Part shown: positions 51,915 through 64,000 of the stretch, in pieces
Position numbering within the stretch: position 1 is the first letter of the stretch
Layout: each line of letters starts with the position of its first letter
Assembly (NCBI RefSeq): GCF_030811215.1
Contig: NZ_JAUSQM010000001.1
Coordinates: forward strand, 2,666,001 to 2,730,000
Reading direction: 5' to 3'
DNA: 64,000 nt
DNA from: Nocardioides massiliensis
Lineage (GTDB): Bacteria; Actinomycetota; Actinomycetes; Propionibacteriales; Nocardioidaceae
Program-made: the position numbers and the translations under genes
Notes under the pieces: generated by a model
Told to the model about the DNA's origin: nothing
The model's database searches: none
The model's input: only the letters and a program-made list of their open reading frames with translations

Positions 51915-53068
51915 GCATCACGTCCCCCGCCGGCTTCCGGGCCGCCGCCACCGCGGCCGGCCTCAAGAGCACCGGCGCACCCGATCTCGCCCTCGTCGTC
52001 AACGACGGACCGTCCTACGCCTCGGCCTCGGTCTTCACCACCAACCGCTGCAAGGCCAACCCCGTGCTGTGGAGCGAGGAGGTCGTCAAGGACGGCACCG
52101 TGCGTGCCGTCGTCCTCAACTCCGGTGGCGCCAACTGCTACACGGGCCCCGAGGGCTTCCAGACCACGCACGCGGTGGCCGAGCGCGTCGCCGAGCGGAT
52201 CGGTGTCGGTGCGATCGACGTCGTCGTGTGCTCGACCGGGCTCATCGGTCTCACCAACGACCGCCAGCAGCTGCTGGACGGTGTCGACGTCGTGAGCGCC
52301 GCCCTCGCCGCCGGTCCCGAGGCCGGCGCCGCTGCGGCCGAGGCGATCATGACCACCGACTCCGTCAGCAAGCAGGTCCTCGTTGAGGGCCCCGGATGGA
52401 GCATCGGCGGGATGGCCAAGGGCGCAGGCATGCTGGCGCCGCAGCTCGCCACGATGCTCGTCGTGCTGACCACGGACGCCGTCGTCTCCGCCGAGGACTG
52501 CGACACCGCGCTGCGGGCCGCGACCCGGGTCAGCTTCGACCGCCTCGACAGCGACGGCTGCATGTCCACCAACGACACCGTCACGCTGATGGCCAGTGGT
52601 GCCTCCGGCATCACCCCGTCGCTGGACGACTTCACCGAGGCGCTGCAGCGCGCGTGCGTCGACCTGGCGATGCAGCTGCTGGCAGACGCCGAGGGCGCCG
52701 ACCACGAGATCGCGATCACCGTTCTCAACGCCGCGTCCGAGGAGGACGCGGTCGAGGCCGCACGGTCGATCGCGCGCAGCAACCTCTTCAAGGCCGCCAT
52801 CTTCGGCAAGGACCCCAACTGGGGCCGGGTGCTGGCGTCGCTCGGCACGACGCAGGCGGCCTTCGACCCCGCGGACCTCGACGTGGCGATGAACGGCGTG
52901 TGGGTCTGCCGCAACTCGACCCCCCACGAACCCCCCGACAAGGTCGTCTTCTCCGGTCGCGAGGTGACCGTGACGGTCGACCTCAAGGCCGGCGACGCCC
53001 GGGCGACCGTGTGGACCAACGACCTGACGCACGCCTACGTCCACGAGAACAGCGCCTACAGCTCATGA
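51911..53068 (+). CDS. argJ: Bifunctional ornithine acetyltransferase / N-acetylglutamate synthase
   Basis: Recycles acetyl groups between acetylornithine and glutamate and can also make N-acetylglutamate. The 385-aa precursor self-cleaves before the Thr of the [15 protein letters not shown] region (ATML motif), giving alpha and beta chains. [14 protein letters not shown] and the oxyanion-hole CSTGLIG are present. No separate argA or argE is needed with this enzyme. ATG coupled to the ACT gene. Confidence 0.96.
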
Positions 53069-54021
53069 GCGAGGAAGCAGTGAACGCGACCCCGAAGCCG
53101 GCTCCCGACCCGGCCAAGGCGGCGACCCTGGCGGCGGCGCTGCCGTGGCTGATGGAGTACCACGGCAAGATCATCGTCATCAAGTACGGCGGCAACGCCA
53201 TGACCGACGACGCGCTCAAGACCGCGTTCGCCGAGGACATCGCGTTCCTGCGCTACGCCGGGTTCAAGCCGGTCGTCGTCCACGGCGGAGGGCCGCAGAT
53301 CTCGCAGATGCTCGACCGGCTCGACATCCGCTCCGAGTTCCGCGGCGGGCTGCGGGTCACGACGCCGGAGGCGATGGACGTCGTCCGCATGGTGCTCGTC
53401 GGTCAGGTCCAGCGCGAGCTCGTCGGCCTGGTCAACTCCCACGGCCCGATCGCGGTCGGCCTCTCCGGTGAGGACGCCGGGCTGTTCACCGCCGTCCCCG
53501 CGACCACGGTCGTCGACGGCGAGGAGGTCGACCTCGGACTCGTCGGCGAGGTCGACCAGGTCCGGCCCGAGGCGGTGCTCGACCTGCTCGACGCCGGTCG
53601 CGTGCCGGTGATCTCCAGCGTCGCGCCCGACCAGGACGGCCAGGTCCACAACGTCAACGCCGACACCGCAGCCGCGGCGCTCGCGGTGGCACTGCACGCG
53701 GCGAAGCTGCTCGTGCTCACCGACGTCGAGGGGCTCTACCGCGACTGGCCGCACAGCCCGGACCTGATCGGCGAGATCAGCCCGGAGGCGCTGCGCGAGC
53801 TCATGCCCGGCCTGGCCAGTGGCATGGTCCCCAAGATGGGTGCCTGCCTGGCCGCGGTCGAGGGGGGCGTCCCCAAGGCGACCGTCGTCGACGGCCGCGA
53901 GCCGCACGCCGTGCTGCTGGAGATCTTCACCGACGAGGGCATCGGCACCCAGGTCCTGCCCGGCGTGCCCACCAAGATCCGCACCGCCAAGGTGCCCCCG
54001 AAGCCGAAGGAGGACGCGTGA
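53065..54021 (+). CDS. argB: N-acetylglutamate kinase
   Basis: Second step of arginine synthesis, usually feedback-inhibited by arginine. The product (318 aa) has [11 protein letters not shown] (phosphate-binding), [29 protein letters not shown] and a [14 protein letters not shown] end motif. The N-terminal extension (first 25 residues, helix) is typical of arginine-sensitive, hexameric forms. Its TGA stop is immediately followed by the IS110-type element. Confidence 0.97.
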   Translation: MSEEAVNATPKPAPDPAKAATLAAALPWLMEYHGKIIVIKYGGNAMTDDALKTAFAEDIAFLRYAGFKPVVVHGGGPQISQMLDRLDIRSEFRGGLRVTTPEAMDVVRMVLVGQVQRELVGLVNSHGPIAVGLSGEDAGLFTAVPATTVVDGEEVDLGLVGEVDQVRPEAVLDLLDAGRVPVISSVAPDQDGQVHNVNADTAAAALAVALHAAKLLVLTDVEGLYRDWPHSPDLIGEISPEALRELMPGLASGMVPKMGACLAAVEGGVPKATVVDGREPHAVLLEIFTDEGIGTQVLPGVPTKIRTAKVPPKPKEDA

Positions 54022-54047
54022 GTTGCCCTGTGTCAACCTCCGCGCCG

Positions 54048-55289
54048 TCAGGCGGCGATTTGGTGGTGTTCGTTGAGGACGCGTTGGAAGGCTCGGTGCT
54101 GGCTAGGGTCGTAGGTGGCCCGGTCTTGCCAGCAGCGCCAGATGATGTCGACCCAGGCGCGGGCGAGGATCCGGACGGCGTGGGGGTGGTCGTGGTTGCG
54201 TGCCCTGGCGCGGTTGTAGAGGTCGGCGGCCCACGGGTTGGCGTGTCGGGAGTCAGCGGCGAAGTCACACAGGGCGTCGCGGAGTTCTTTGTCGCATCCC
54301 CACCGGAAGGTGACGGCTTTGACCTTGCCGGACTGCCGCGTCGAGGGCGCGACGCCGGCCAGACAGGCCAGGGAGTCGGCGGTGGGGAACCTGCCGCGGG
54401 CGTCCCCGATCTCGGCGAGCAGTCGCGCGGCGCGCACGGTCCCGGAGCGAGGCAGCGAGGTCACGACGTGCGCGTCGGGGTGGACGTCGAGTTGCTCAGC
54501 GATCGAGTCCGCGAGCGTGGCGATCTGGGTGTTCAAGCTCCGCAGGACCGCGACGAACGCGAGCGTGGTTGCGGCATGGGGGCCGGTTTCAGCACCGGTG
54601 GTGCCGCGGGGCGCAGCGAGCAGCCGTTGGTGCAACACGGCAGGGTCGGTGCGCCCGGAGTAGGCGAGCTTCTTCAGCCATGCTGCGAGCCGGTCGGCGG
54701 TGAGCCAGTCGGCTTTGGTCTGGGTGGGGAACCGTTCCAGGAAGGACAGGCTGATCGCGGAGTCCAGGTGGGCGAACAGGTCCACGATGCCGGGGAACAC
54801 GACCTGCAGGTGCGCGCGGAGCTGGTTGGCTGCCGCGACGCGGTGCGCGACCAGGTCCCGACGAGCACGCACGCTGGAGCGCAGCGCTTGGGTGGCCGGG
54901 GTCGATCTGGTCAGCGGGGTCAGGCGACGGCGGTCGGTGCGGACCACATCTGCCAGGACGTAGGCGTCGAACCGGTCGTCCTTGTTGCCGGCCGAGCCGT
55001 AGCGCGAGCGGAGGTTCTTGACCTGGTTGGGGCTGATCACCAGCACGGTCAGCTCGGTGGCAAGCAAGGCATCGATGACGGGCCCGTCGCCGCGTTCGAT
55101 GCCGATCTCGACGACCTCAGCTGCCAACAGACGTCGTACGAGTCGTTTGAGGCCGGCAGCGGTGTGCTCGACGGTGAACCGGTCAAGCACCTCGCCGTCG
55201 GGGTCCAGGATGCACACGACGTGGTCGTCCTTGGCCCAGTCCAGACCGGCGCACACTCGTGGTCGGGTCGCTTCAGGGGTCACACTCAT
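54048..55289 (-). CDS. IS110-family DEDD transposase/recombinase
   Basis: Full length (413 aa). The RuvC-like N-terminal domain has D17 (AGLDWAKDDH), E65 (IGIERGDGP) and D105/D108 (NKDDRFDAYVLAD). A coiled-coil linker follows. The C-terminal Transposase_20 domain is LPRSGTVRAARLLAEIGDA, LACLAGVAPSTRQSGK with the conserved serine, and RWGCDKELRDALCDFA. The ATG at 55289 has GAGGAACTGACC just upstream; a further in-frame start at 55325 lies in the non-coding left end. No frameshift or stop, so the element may be active. Such recombinases use a bridge RNA encoded in the left end. Confidence 0.93.
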   Translation of the reverse strand: MSVTPEATRPRVCAGLDWAKDDHVVCILDPDGEVLDRFTVEHTAAGLKRLVRRLLAAEVVEIGIERGDGPVIDALLATELTVLVISPNQVKNLRSRYGSAGNKDDRFDAYVLADVVRTDRRRLTPLTRSTPATQALRSSVRARRDLVAHRVAAANQLRAHLQVVFPGIVDLFAHLDSAISLSFLERFPTQTKADWLTADRLAAWLKKLAYSGRTDPAVLHQRLLAAPRGTTGAETGPHAATTLAFVAVLRSLNTQIATLADSIAEQLDVHPDAHVVTSLPRSGTVRAARLLAEIGDARGRFPTADSLACLAGVAPSTRQSGKVKAVTFRWGCDKELRDALCDFAADSRHANPWAADLYNRARARNHDHPHAVRILARAWVDIIWRCWQDRATYDPSQHRAFQRVLNEHHQIAA

Positions 55290-55500
55290 GGTCAGTTCCT
55301 CGCTGTTGGAGCAGTGAGAGAACACCCGGTGGTCCCGGGACCCTGCAGCCGGTCGCTCACTGATCGGCGCTCATCGGCGCATAGCCCTGTAGCCGGTCGG
55401 CGGGTCCTGGGCCACCGGACCTCGCAGAACTCACGCTGGACCTCGAAGGTCGAGCGACCGTGGCGATGGTCCGGTGGGGACCAGGGGTGTACCGGCAACC
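55290..55500 (-). ncRNA. Candidate bridge-RNA region of the IS110 element
   Basis: The roughly 210 nt upstream of the transposase start encode no protein and are rich in repeats. CCCTGCAGCCGGTCG (55341-55355) recurs as CCCTGTAGCCGGTCG (55385-55399), and ATCGGCGC is doubled (55363-55380). GCCCTGT here (55384-55390) also occurs at the other end of the element (54025-54031). IS110-group elements carry a bridge RNA in this position with two guide loops; the assignment is by position and not by a verified fold. Confidence 0.35.
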
Positions 55501-55534
55501 CATCTGAAGCCACCGACCTGAGGAAGGTAATCCA

Positions 55535-56763
<1,229 letters not shown>

Positions 56764-56767
<4 letters not shown>

Positions 56768-57732
56768 GCACCCCGGTCCTGCGGCACTTCCTGCGCGACG
56801 ACGACCTGTCACCCACCGAGCAGGCCGACGTCCTGGCGCTGGCCGCGAAGATGAAGGCGCACCCGTTCGCCGTACGCCCGCTGGAGGGTCCCCGCACGGT
56901 CGCGGTCATCTCCGACAAGCCGACCCTGCGCACGCAGGCGTCGTTCGCCGCCGGCATCGCCGAGCTCGGCGGCTACCCGATGATGGTCGACGGCAAGCTC
57001 GCCCAGATCGGCACCCGCGAGTCCGTCGAGGACACCGCCCGCGTGCTCGGCCGTCAGGCGGCAGCGATCGTGTGGCGCACCGGTGACCAGTCGCGCATCG
57101 CCGCGATGGCCGCCCACGCGGGTGTGCCGGTGGTCAACTCCCTGACCGACCAGTTCCACCCGTGCCAGACCCTGGCCGACCTGCTGACGATCACCGAGCA
57201 CCTCGGACCGGTGGCCGGCCGCACGCTCGCCTTCGTCGGCGACGCCGCGTGCAACATGGGCCACTCCTACGTCCTGGCCGGCACGCTCGCCGGGATGCAC
57301 GTGCGGGTAGCGGCACCTGACGGCTACGCCCCTGACCCGGCGATCGTCGCGCGGGCGGCCGAGATCGGCCGGGAGACCGGCGGCTCGGTCGAGGTGCACA
57401 CCGATCCTGCTGCGGCGGTCGCGGGGGCCGATGTCGTCGCGACCGACACCTGGGTCTCGATGGGTTCGGAGGACCAGGCCGCCGAGCGTGAGCAGGTCTT
57501 CGCGTCCTACCAGGTCGACCAGGAGCTGCTCGACCGGGCCTCCGACCAGGTCATCGTGCTGCACTGCCTGCCCGCCTACCGCGGGAAGGAGATCACCGCG
57601 GAGGTGCTCGACGGTCCGCGCAGCGTCATCTGGGACCAGGCCGAGAACCGGCGCCACGTGCAGAAGGCCGTGTTGGCCTGGCTGCTCGCCCACGCCGCCG
57701 ACGCCGCGGCGCAACCGGGGGAGGGGCCGTGA
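56764..57732 (+). CDS. argF: Ornithine carbamoyltransferase with variant carbamoyl-phosphate motif
   Basis: Makes citrulline from ornithine and carbamoyl phosphate. The 322-aa product aligns well with actinobacterial Arg[50 protein letters not shown], the ornithine SMG loop [11 protein letters not shown] and [12 protein letters not shown]. The carbamoyl-phosphate motif usually reads STRTR, but here it is TLRTQ (residues 54-58, [11 protein letters not shown]). The key first Arg and the following Thr are kept. Enough is conserved to call OTC, but kinetics or substrate may differ. 4-nt overlaps on both sides. Confidence 0.9.
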
Positions 57733-58250
57733 GCGAGACCGCGATCACGCCCCTGACCAAGAGCGCCCGGCAGCAGCGCATCGTCGAGCTGCTCTCGACC
57801 CACCCGGTGCGCTCGCAGGCCGAGCTGGCCGCGCTGCTGTCGCGCCACGGCGTCCAGGTCACCCAGGCGACGCTGTCGCGTGACCTGGTCGAGCTCGACG
57901 CCGTGAAGGTCCGCGTGCCGTCCGGGGCACTGGTCTACGCCGTGCCCGCCGAGGGCGGCGACCGCACCCCGGTCGTCGCCGGCGGCAGCCGGGCGGCCGA
58001 GAACCGGCTCGCCCGCCTGTGCGGTGAGCTGCTGGTCTCGGCGGAGGCCTCGGCCAACCTCGTCGTCCTGCGTACGCCGCCGGGTGCGGCGCAGTACCTC
58101 GCTTCAGCCTTCGACCACGCCGACCTCGGCGACGTGCTGGGCACCATCGCCGGTGACGACACCGTGCTGGTGATCGGCCGCGACCCCGCCGGGGGCGAGG
58201 CACTCGCTCGTCGCTTCACCTCCCTGGCCGACGGCCAGAGCCACCACTGA
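57729..58250 (+). CDS. argR: Arginine repressor
   Basis: Arginine-dependent hexameric regulator of arg genes. The 173-aa product has the winged-helix N-terminus ([48 protein letters not shown]) and the C-terminal oligomerisation/arginine domain ([20 protein letters not shown]). GTG start overlapping argF. The candidate operator is at 50430-50445, upstream of argC. Confidence 0.95.
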   Translation: MSETAITPLTKSARQQRIVELLSTHPVRSQAELAALLSRHGVQVTQATLSRDLVELDAVKVRVPSGALVYAVPAEGGDRTPVVAGGSRAAENRLARLCGELLVSAEASANLVVLRTPPGAAQYLASAFDHADLGDVLGTIAGDDTVLVIGRDPAGGEALARRFTSLADGQSHH

Positions 58251-61860
<3,610 letters not shown>

Positions 61861-61876
61861 GCCGCGTAGCCCCCGG

Positions 61877-62842
61877 TCAGCCGCGCAGCGCAGGCAGCAG
61901 CTCCGCCTCGGCGTAGGCGAGGAAGTCCTCCTGGGAGGAGTCACCGATCTGGATGAGTGCGACGTCGGTGAAGCCGGCCTCCTCGAACTCCCGGACGGCC
62001 GCGACGATCGCGTCGGTGTTGGGCCCGCACGGGATGTTGTCGGCGACGTCGGCCTCGGTGACGAACTGGGTGGCCGCGTCGAAGGCGGCCGTGCCCGGCA
62101 GCTCGGCGTTGACCTTCCAGCCGCCGGCGAACCAACGGAACTGCTCATGCGCCGTGCGGACGGCCGCGTCCTTGTCGGGACCCCAGCAGACGGGGATCTG
62201 CCCGACCTTGCGGCTGGCGCCGCCGGACTTCTCCTCCTCCCAGGTCGTGATCAGGTCGGGGTTCGGCTCCACCGCGATGAGGTGGTCGGCGTACGGCGCT
62301 GCGGTGCGGATCGACTGCGGCCCGGAGACCGCGGCACCGATCTGCACACGCTCCTCGGGGAGGTCCCAGATCTTCGCGGAGTCGACGCGGAAGTGCTGGC
62401 CGGCGAAGTCGACGTACCCACCGTCGAGGAGCCGACGGATGATCTCGAGCGCCTCGGCGAACATCTCGTGGCGGACGTTGGCCGGCGGCCATCCGCGACC
62501 GACGACGTGCTCGTTGAGGCTCTCGCCGGCACCCAGCCCGAGGGTGAACCGGCCCTCGCTGAGCTCGCCGATCGTCGCGGCCTTCTGGGCGACGACGGCG
62601 GGGTGGTAGCGGATGATCGGGCAGGTCACGAAGGTCATGAGCTCCACCTGCGAGGTCACCTGGCTGACCGCGCCGAGCATGCTCCACGCATAGCCGGAGT
62701 GCCCCTGCTCGTCGAGCCAGGGGAAGTAGTGGTCGCTCATCACCTCGAAGTCGAAGCCGGCCTGCTCGGCGCGGGCGGCGTACGCCACCAGGTGTCGGGG
62801 CGGGGACTGCTCACTCATCAGGGTGTATCCGTAGCGGGTCAT
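61877..62842 (-). CDS. LLM-class F420-dependent oxidoreductase (G6PDH-like family)
   Basis: The 321-aa product is a luciferase-like TIM barrel: MTRYGYTLMSEQSPPRHLVAYAARAEQAGFDFEVMSDHYFPW (in part: AEQAGFDFEVMSDHYFPWL), the TCPIIRYHPAVVAQKAAT strand and GRFTLGLGAGESLNEHVVG. This fits the F420-dependent glucose-6-phosphate-dehydrogenase-like family; the true substrate is unknown. The ATG at 62842 was preferred over a start 18 nt upstream because CAGGTGA precedes it. Its presence suggests the organism makes coenzyme F420. Divergent from tyrS. Confidence 0.85.
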   Translation of the reverse strand: MTRYGYTLMSEQSPPRHLVAYAARAEQAGFDFEVMSDHYFPWLDEQGHSGYAWSMLGAVSQVTSQVELMTFVTCPIIRYHPAVVAQKAATIGELSEGRFTLGLGAGESLNEHVVGRGWPPANVRHEMFAEALEIIRRLLDGGYVDFAGQHFRVDSAKIWDLPEERVQIGAAVSGPQSIRTAAPYADHLIAVEPNPDLITTWEEEKSGGASRKVGQIPVCWGPDKDAAVRTAHEQFRWFAGGWKVNAELPGTAAFDAATQFVTEADVADNIPCGPNTDAIVAAVREFEEAGFTDVALIQIGDSSQEDFLAYAEAELLPALRG

Positions 62843-62898
62843 GTCACCTGCGGTACCCACGGTCGGGTCGATTGCACGGATACGGCAGGCTGTGACCT

Positions 62899-64000
62899 GT
62901 GAGTACGACGTCTGCGGCCGGCACCGACCCCGGCCTCCTCGACGACCTGCGCTGGCGTGGGTTGATCGCGCACAGCACCGACCTCGACGCGCTGGGCGAG
63001 GCCCTGCGTGCCGGGAGCGTGCGCTTCTACGTCGGCTTCGACCCCACCGCCCCCTCGCTGCACATGGGGCACCTCGTCCAGATCCTCACCGCCCGGCGGC
63101 TGCAGGTCGCAGGGCACACGCCGTACGCCCTGGTCGGCGGGGCGACCGGCATGATCGGCGATCCCCGTGACTCCGGCGAGCGGACGCTGAACTCGGCCGA
63201 CGTCGTCGCGGAGTGGGTGCAGCGCATCCGCGGCCAGATCGAGCCGTTCCTCGACTTCGACGGACCGTGCGCTGCGACGATGGTCAACAACCTCGACTGG
63301 ACCGCCGAGCTGTCGGCGATCGACTTCCTGCGCGACATCGGCAAGCACTTCCCGGTCAACCGGATGCTCGCGCGCGACGTCGTGAAGCGTCGGCTCGAGG
63401 ACGGCATCAGCTACACGGAGTTCAGCTACGTCCTGCTGCAGTCGATGGACTTCCTCGAGCTGCACCGCCGCCACGACGTCGCGCTGCAGTTCGGCGGCAG
63501 CGACCAGTGGGGGAACCTGAGCGCGGGCGTCGACCTCGTCCGCCGCGCGGAGGGCGCTCACGTGCATGCCTTCGCCACGCCGCTGCTCACCCGCGCCGAC
63601 GGGACGAAGTACGGCAAGTCCGAGGGCGGCGCATTGTGGCTCGACCCGGAGCTGCTCTCGCCGTACGCCTTCTTCCAGTTCTGGCTCAACGTCGAGGACG
63701 AGAAGATCGGCGAGCTGCTCCGCGTCTTCACGTTCCTGTCCCGCGAGCAGATCGAGGAGCTCGAGCAGCTCTCGGTCGCCGAGCCGCACCGCCGCCACGG
63801 CCAACGCACCCTCGCCCGCGAGGTGACCACGCTGGTCCACGGAGCCGACGAGACGGCCCGGATCGAGGCCGCCTCCGCGGCGCTCTTCGGCGGGGGAGAC
63901 CTGCGCGACCTCGCGGTCCCCACGCTGGCGGCCGCGCTCCGCGAGGCGGGCGCCACCGAGCTCGAGGCCGGGGACGAGCTGCCCACCGTCGTCGACCTGC
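62899..64000 (+). CDS. tyrS: Tyrosyl-tRNA synthetase (3' end beyond the window)
   Basis: Class I synthetase; the first 367 codons are present. Tyr-binding [18 protein letters not shown] has the HIGH-type HMGH at about residue 56. ATG-binding [16 protein letters not shown] and [13 protein letters not shown] are present, as is the KMSKS-type loop [13 protein letters not shown]. The missing part is the C-terminal S4-like tRNA-binding domain. GTG at 62899; a weak CAGGCT (62886-62891) ends 7 nt upstream, so it may be leaderless. Shares a 56-bp divergent promoter region with the LLM gene. Confidence 0.95.
   Translation, partial: MSTTSAAGTDPGLLDDLRWRGLIAHSTDLDALGEALRAGSVRFYVGFDPTAPSLHMGHLVQILTARRLQVAGHTPYALVGGATGMIGDPRDSGERTLNSADVVAEWVQRIRGQIEPFLDFDGPCAATMVNNLDWTAELSAIDFLRDIGKHFPVNRMLARDVVKRRLEDGISYTEFSYVLLQSMDFLELHRRHDVALQFGGSDQWGNLSAGVDLVRRAEGAHVHAFATPLLTRADGTKYGKSEGGALWLDPELLSPYAFFQFWLNVEDEKIGELLRVFTFLSREQIEELEQLSVAEPHRRHGQRTLAREVTTLVHGADETARIEAASAALFGGGDLRDLAVPTLAAALREAGATELEAGDELPTVVDL

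Larger units (their letters stand above)
54022..55500 (-). mobile_element. IS110-family insertion between argB and argD
   Basis: The element contains one intact transposase gene antisense to the operon. On the argB side only 26 bp separate the argB stop from the transposase stop (short right end). On the argD side about 210 nt of non-coding DNA precede the transposase (long left end). GTTGCC (54022-54027) and GGCAAC (55494-55499) are inverted matches and may mark the ends, but IS110 elements make no target duplication and the true ends cannot be fixed from one copy. It splits what would otherwise be a continuous arg operon. Confidence 0.8.

Overview
The window is a dense, very GC-rich (visibly about 70% or more) stretch of housekeeping chromosome from an actinobacterium. 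The clues are the actinobacterial integration host factor MihF, a helicase-motif-poor PriA, an F420-dependent LLM oxidoreductase, many GTG starts, 4-bp ATGA/GTGA gene overlaps, and gene orders typical of Actinomycetota (pyrR-pyrB-pyrC-carA-carB-pyrD-pyrF-mihF-gmk-rpoZ-coaBC-metK-priA-def-fmt-rsmB; infC-rpmI-rplT; pheST; argCJBDFRGH; tyrS). Gene content and order look like Nocardioides or a close relative in Propionibacteriales; this is inference from memory, not a database match. No tRNA, rRNA or CRISPR array was seen.

Layout. 1-2.2 kb: an unplaced small hypothetical gene and a minus-strand FAD monooxygenase. 2.35-5.2 kb: aroC-aroK-aroB. 5.2-7.6 kb (minus): an alpha/beta-hydrolase/CMD fusion followed by ilvA. 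7.7-10.2 kb: efp-nusB, a DUF1206 membrane protein and a 2H phosphoesterase. 10.2-21.9 kb: the pyrimidine operon behind a PyrR-binding leader, containing a class 2 PyrD plus an extra PyrK-like/PyrDB-like pair that has lost key catalytic motifs. 22-32.6 kb: mihF-gmk-rpoZ-coaBC, metK, priA, def-fmt-rsmB, a SurA_N lipoprotein and a P-loop ATPase. 32.6-38.4 kb: rpe, an FMN riboswitch, ribD-ribE-ribBA-ribH, hisE-hisG. 38.5-42.4 kb: accessory genes. 42.4-46.7 kb: sseB-like, the infC leader, infC (ATC start)-rpmI-rplT, an rRNA methyltransferase and an orphan histidine kinase. 46.7-50.4 kb: pheST. 50.4-61.3 kb: the arginine operon with an ACT-domain gene between argC and argJ and an IS110-type insertion between argB and argD. 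61.2-64 kb: a 3-methyladenine glycosylase, an LLM oxidoreductase and the start of tyrS.

The most unusual signals are structural. (1) A pair of GC-rich palindromic units is inserted in frame inside carB, and a single unit of the same type lies between argG and argH. (2) A roughly 134-bp nested palindrome sits between metK and priA: two inverted copies of an imperfect palindrome flank a perfect 20-bp palindrome. (3) The pyr operon carries a PyrK/PyrDB-like pair with the iron-sulfur cysteines kept but the dihydroorotate catalytic motif gone. (4) A CASTOR-like ACT protein is embedded in the arginine operon. (5) An intact IS110 element, with a candidate bridge-RNA region, splits that operon. (6) ArgF has an altered carbamoyl-phosphate motif. 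(7) Many genes have a -10-like hexamer ending 6-8 nt before the start codon, which suggests widespread leaderless transcription.
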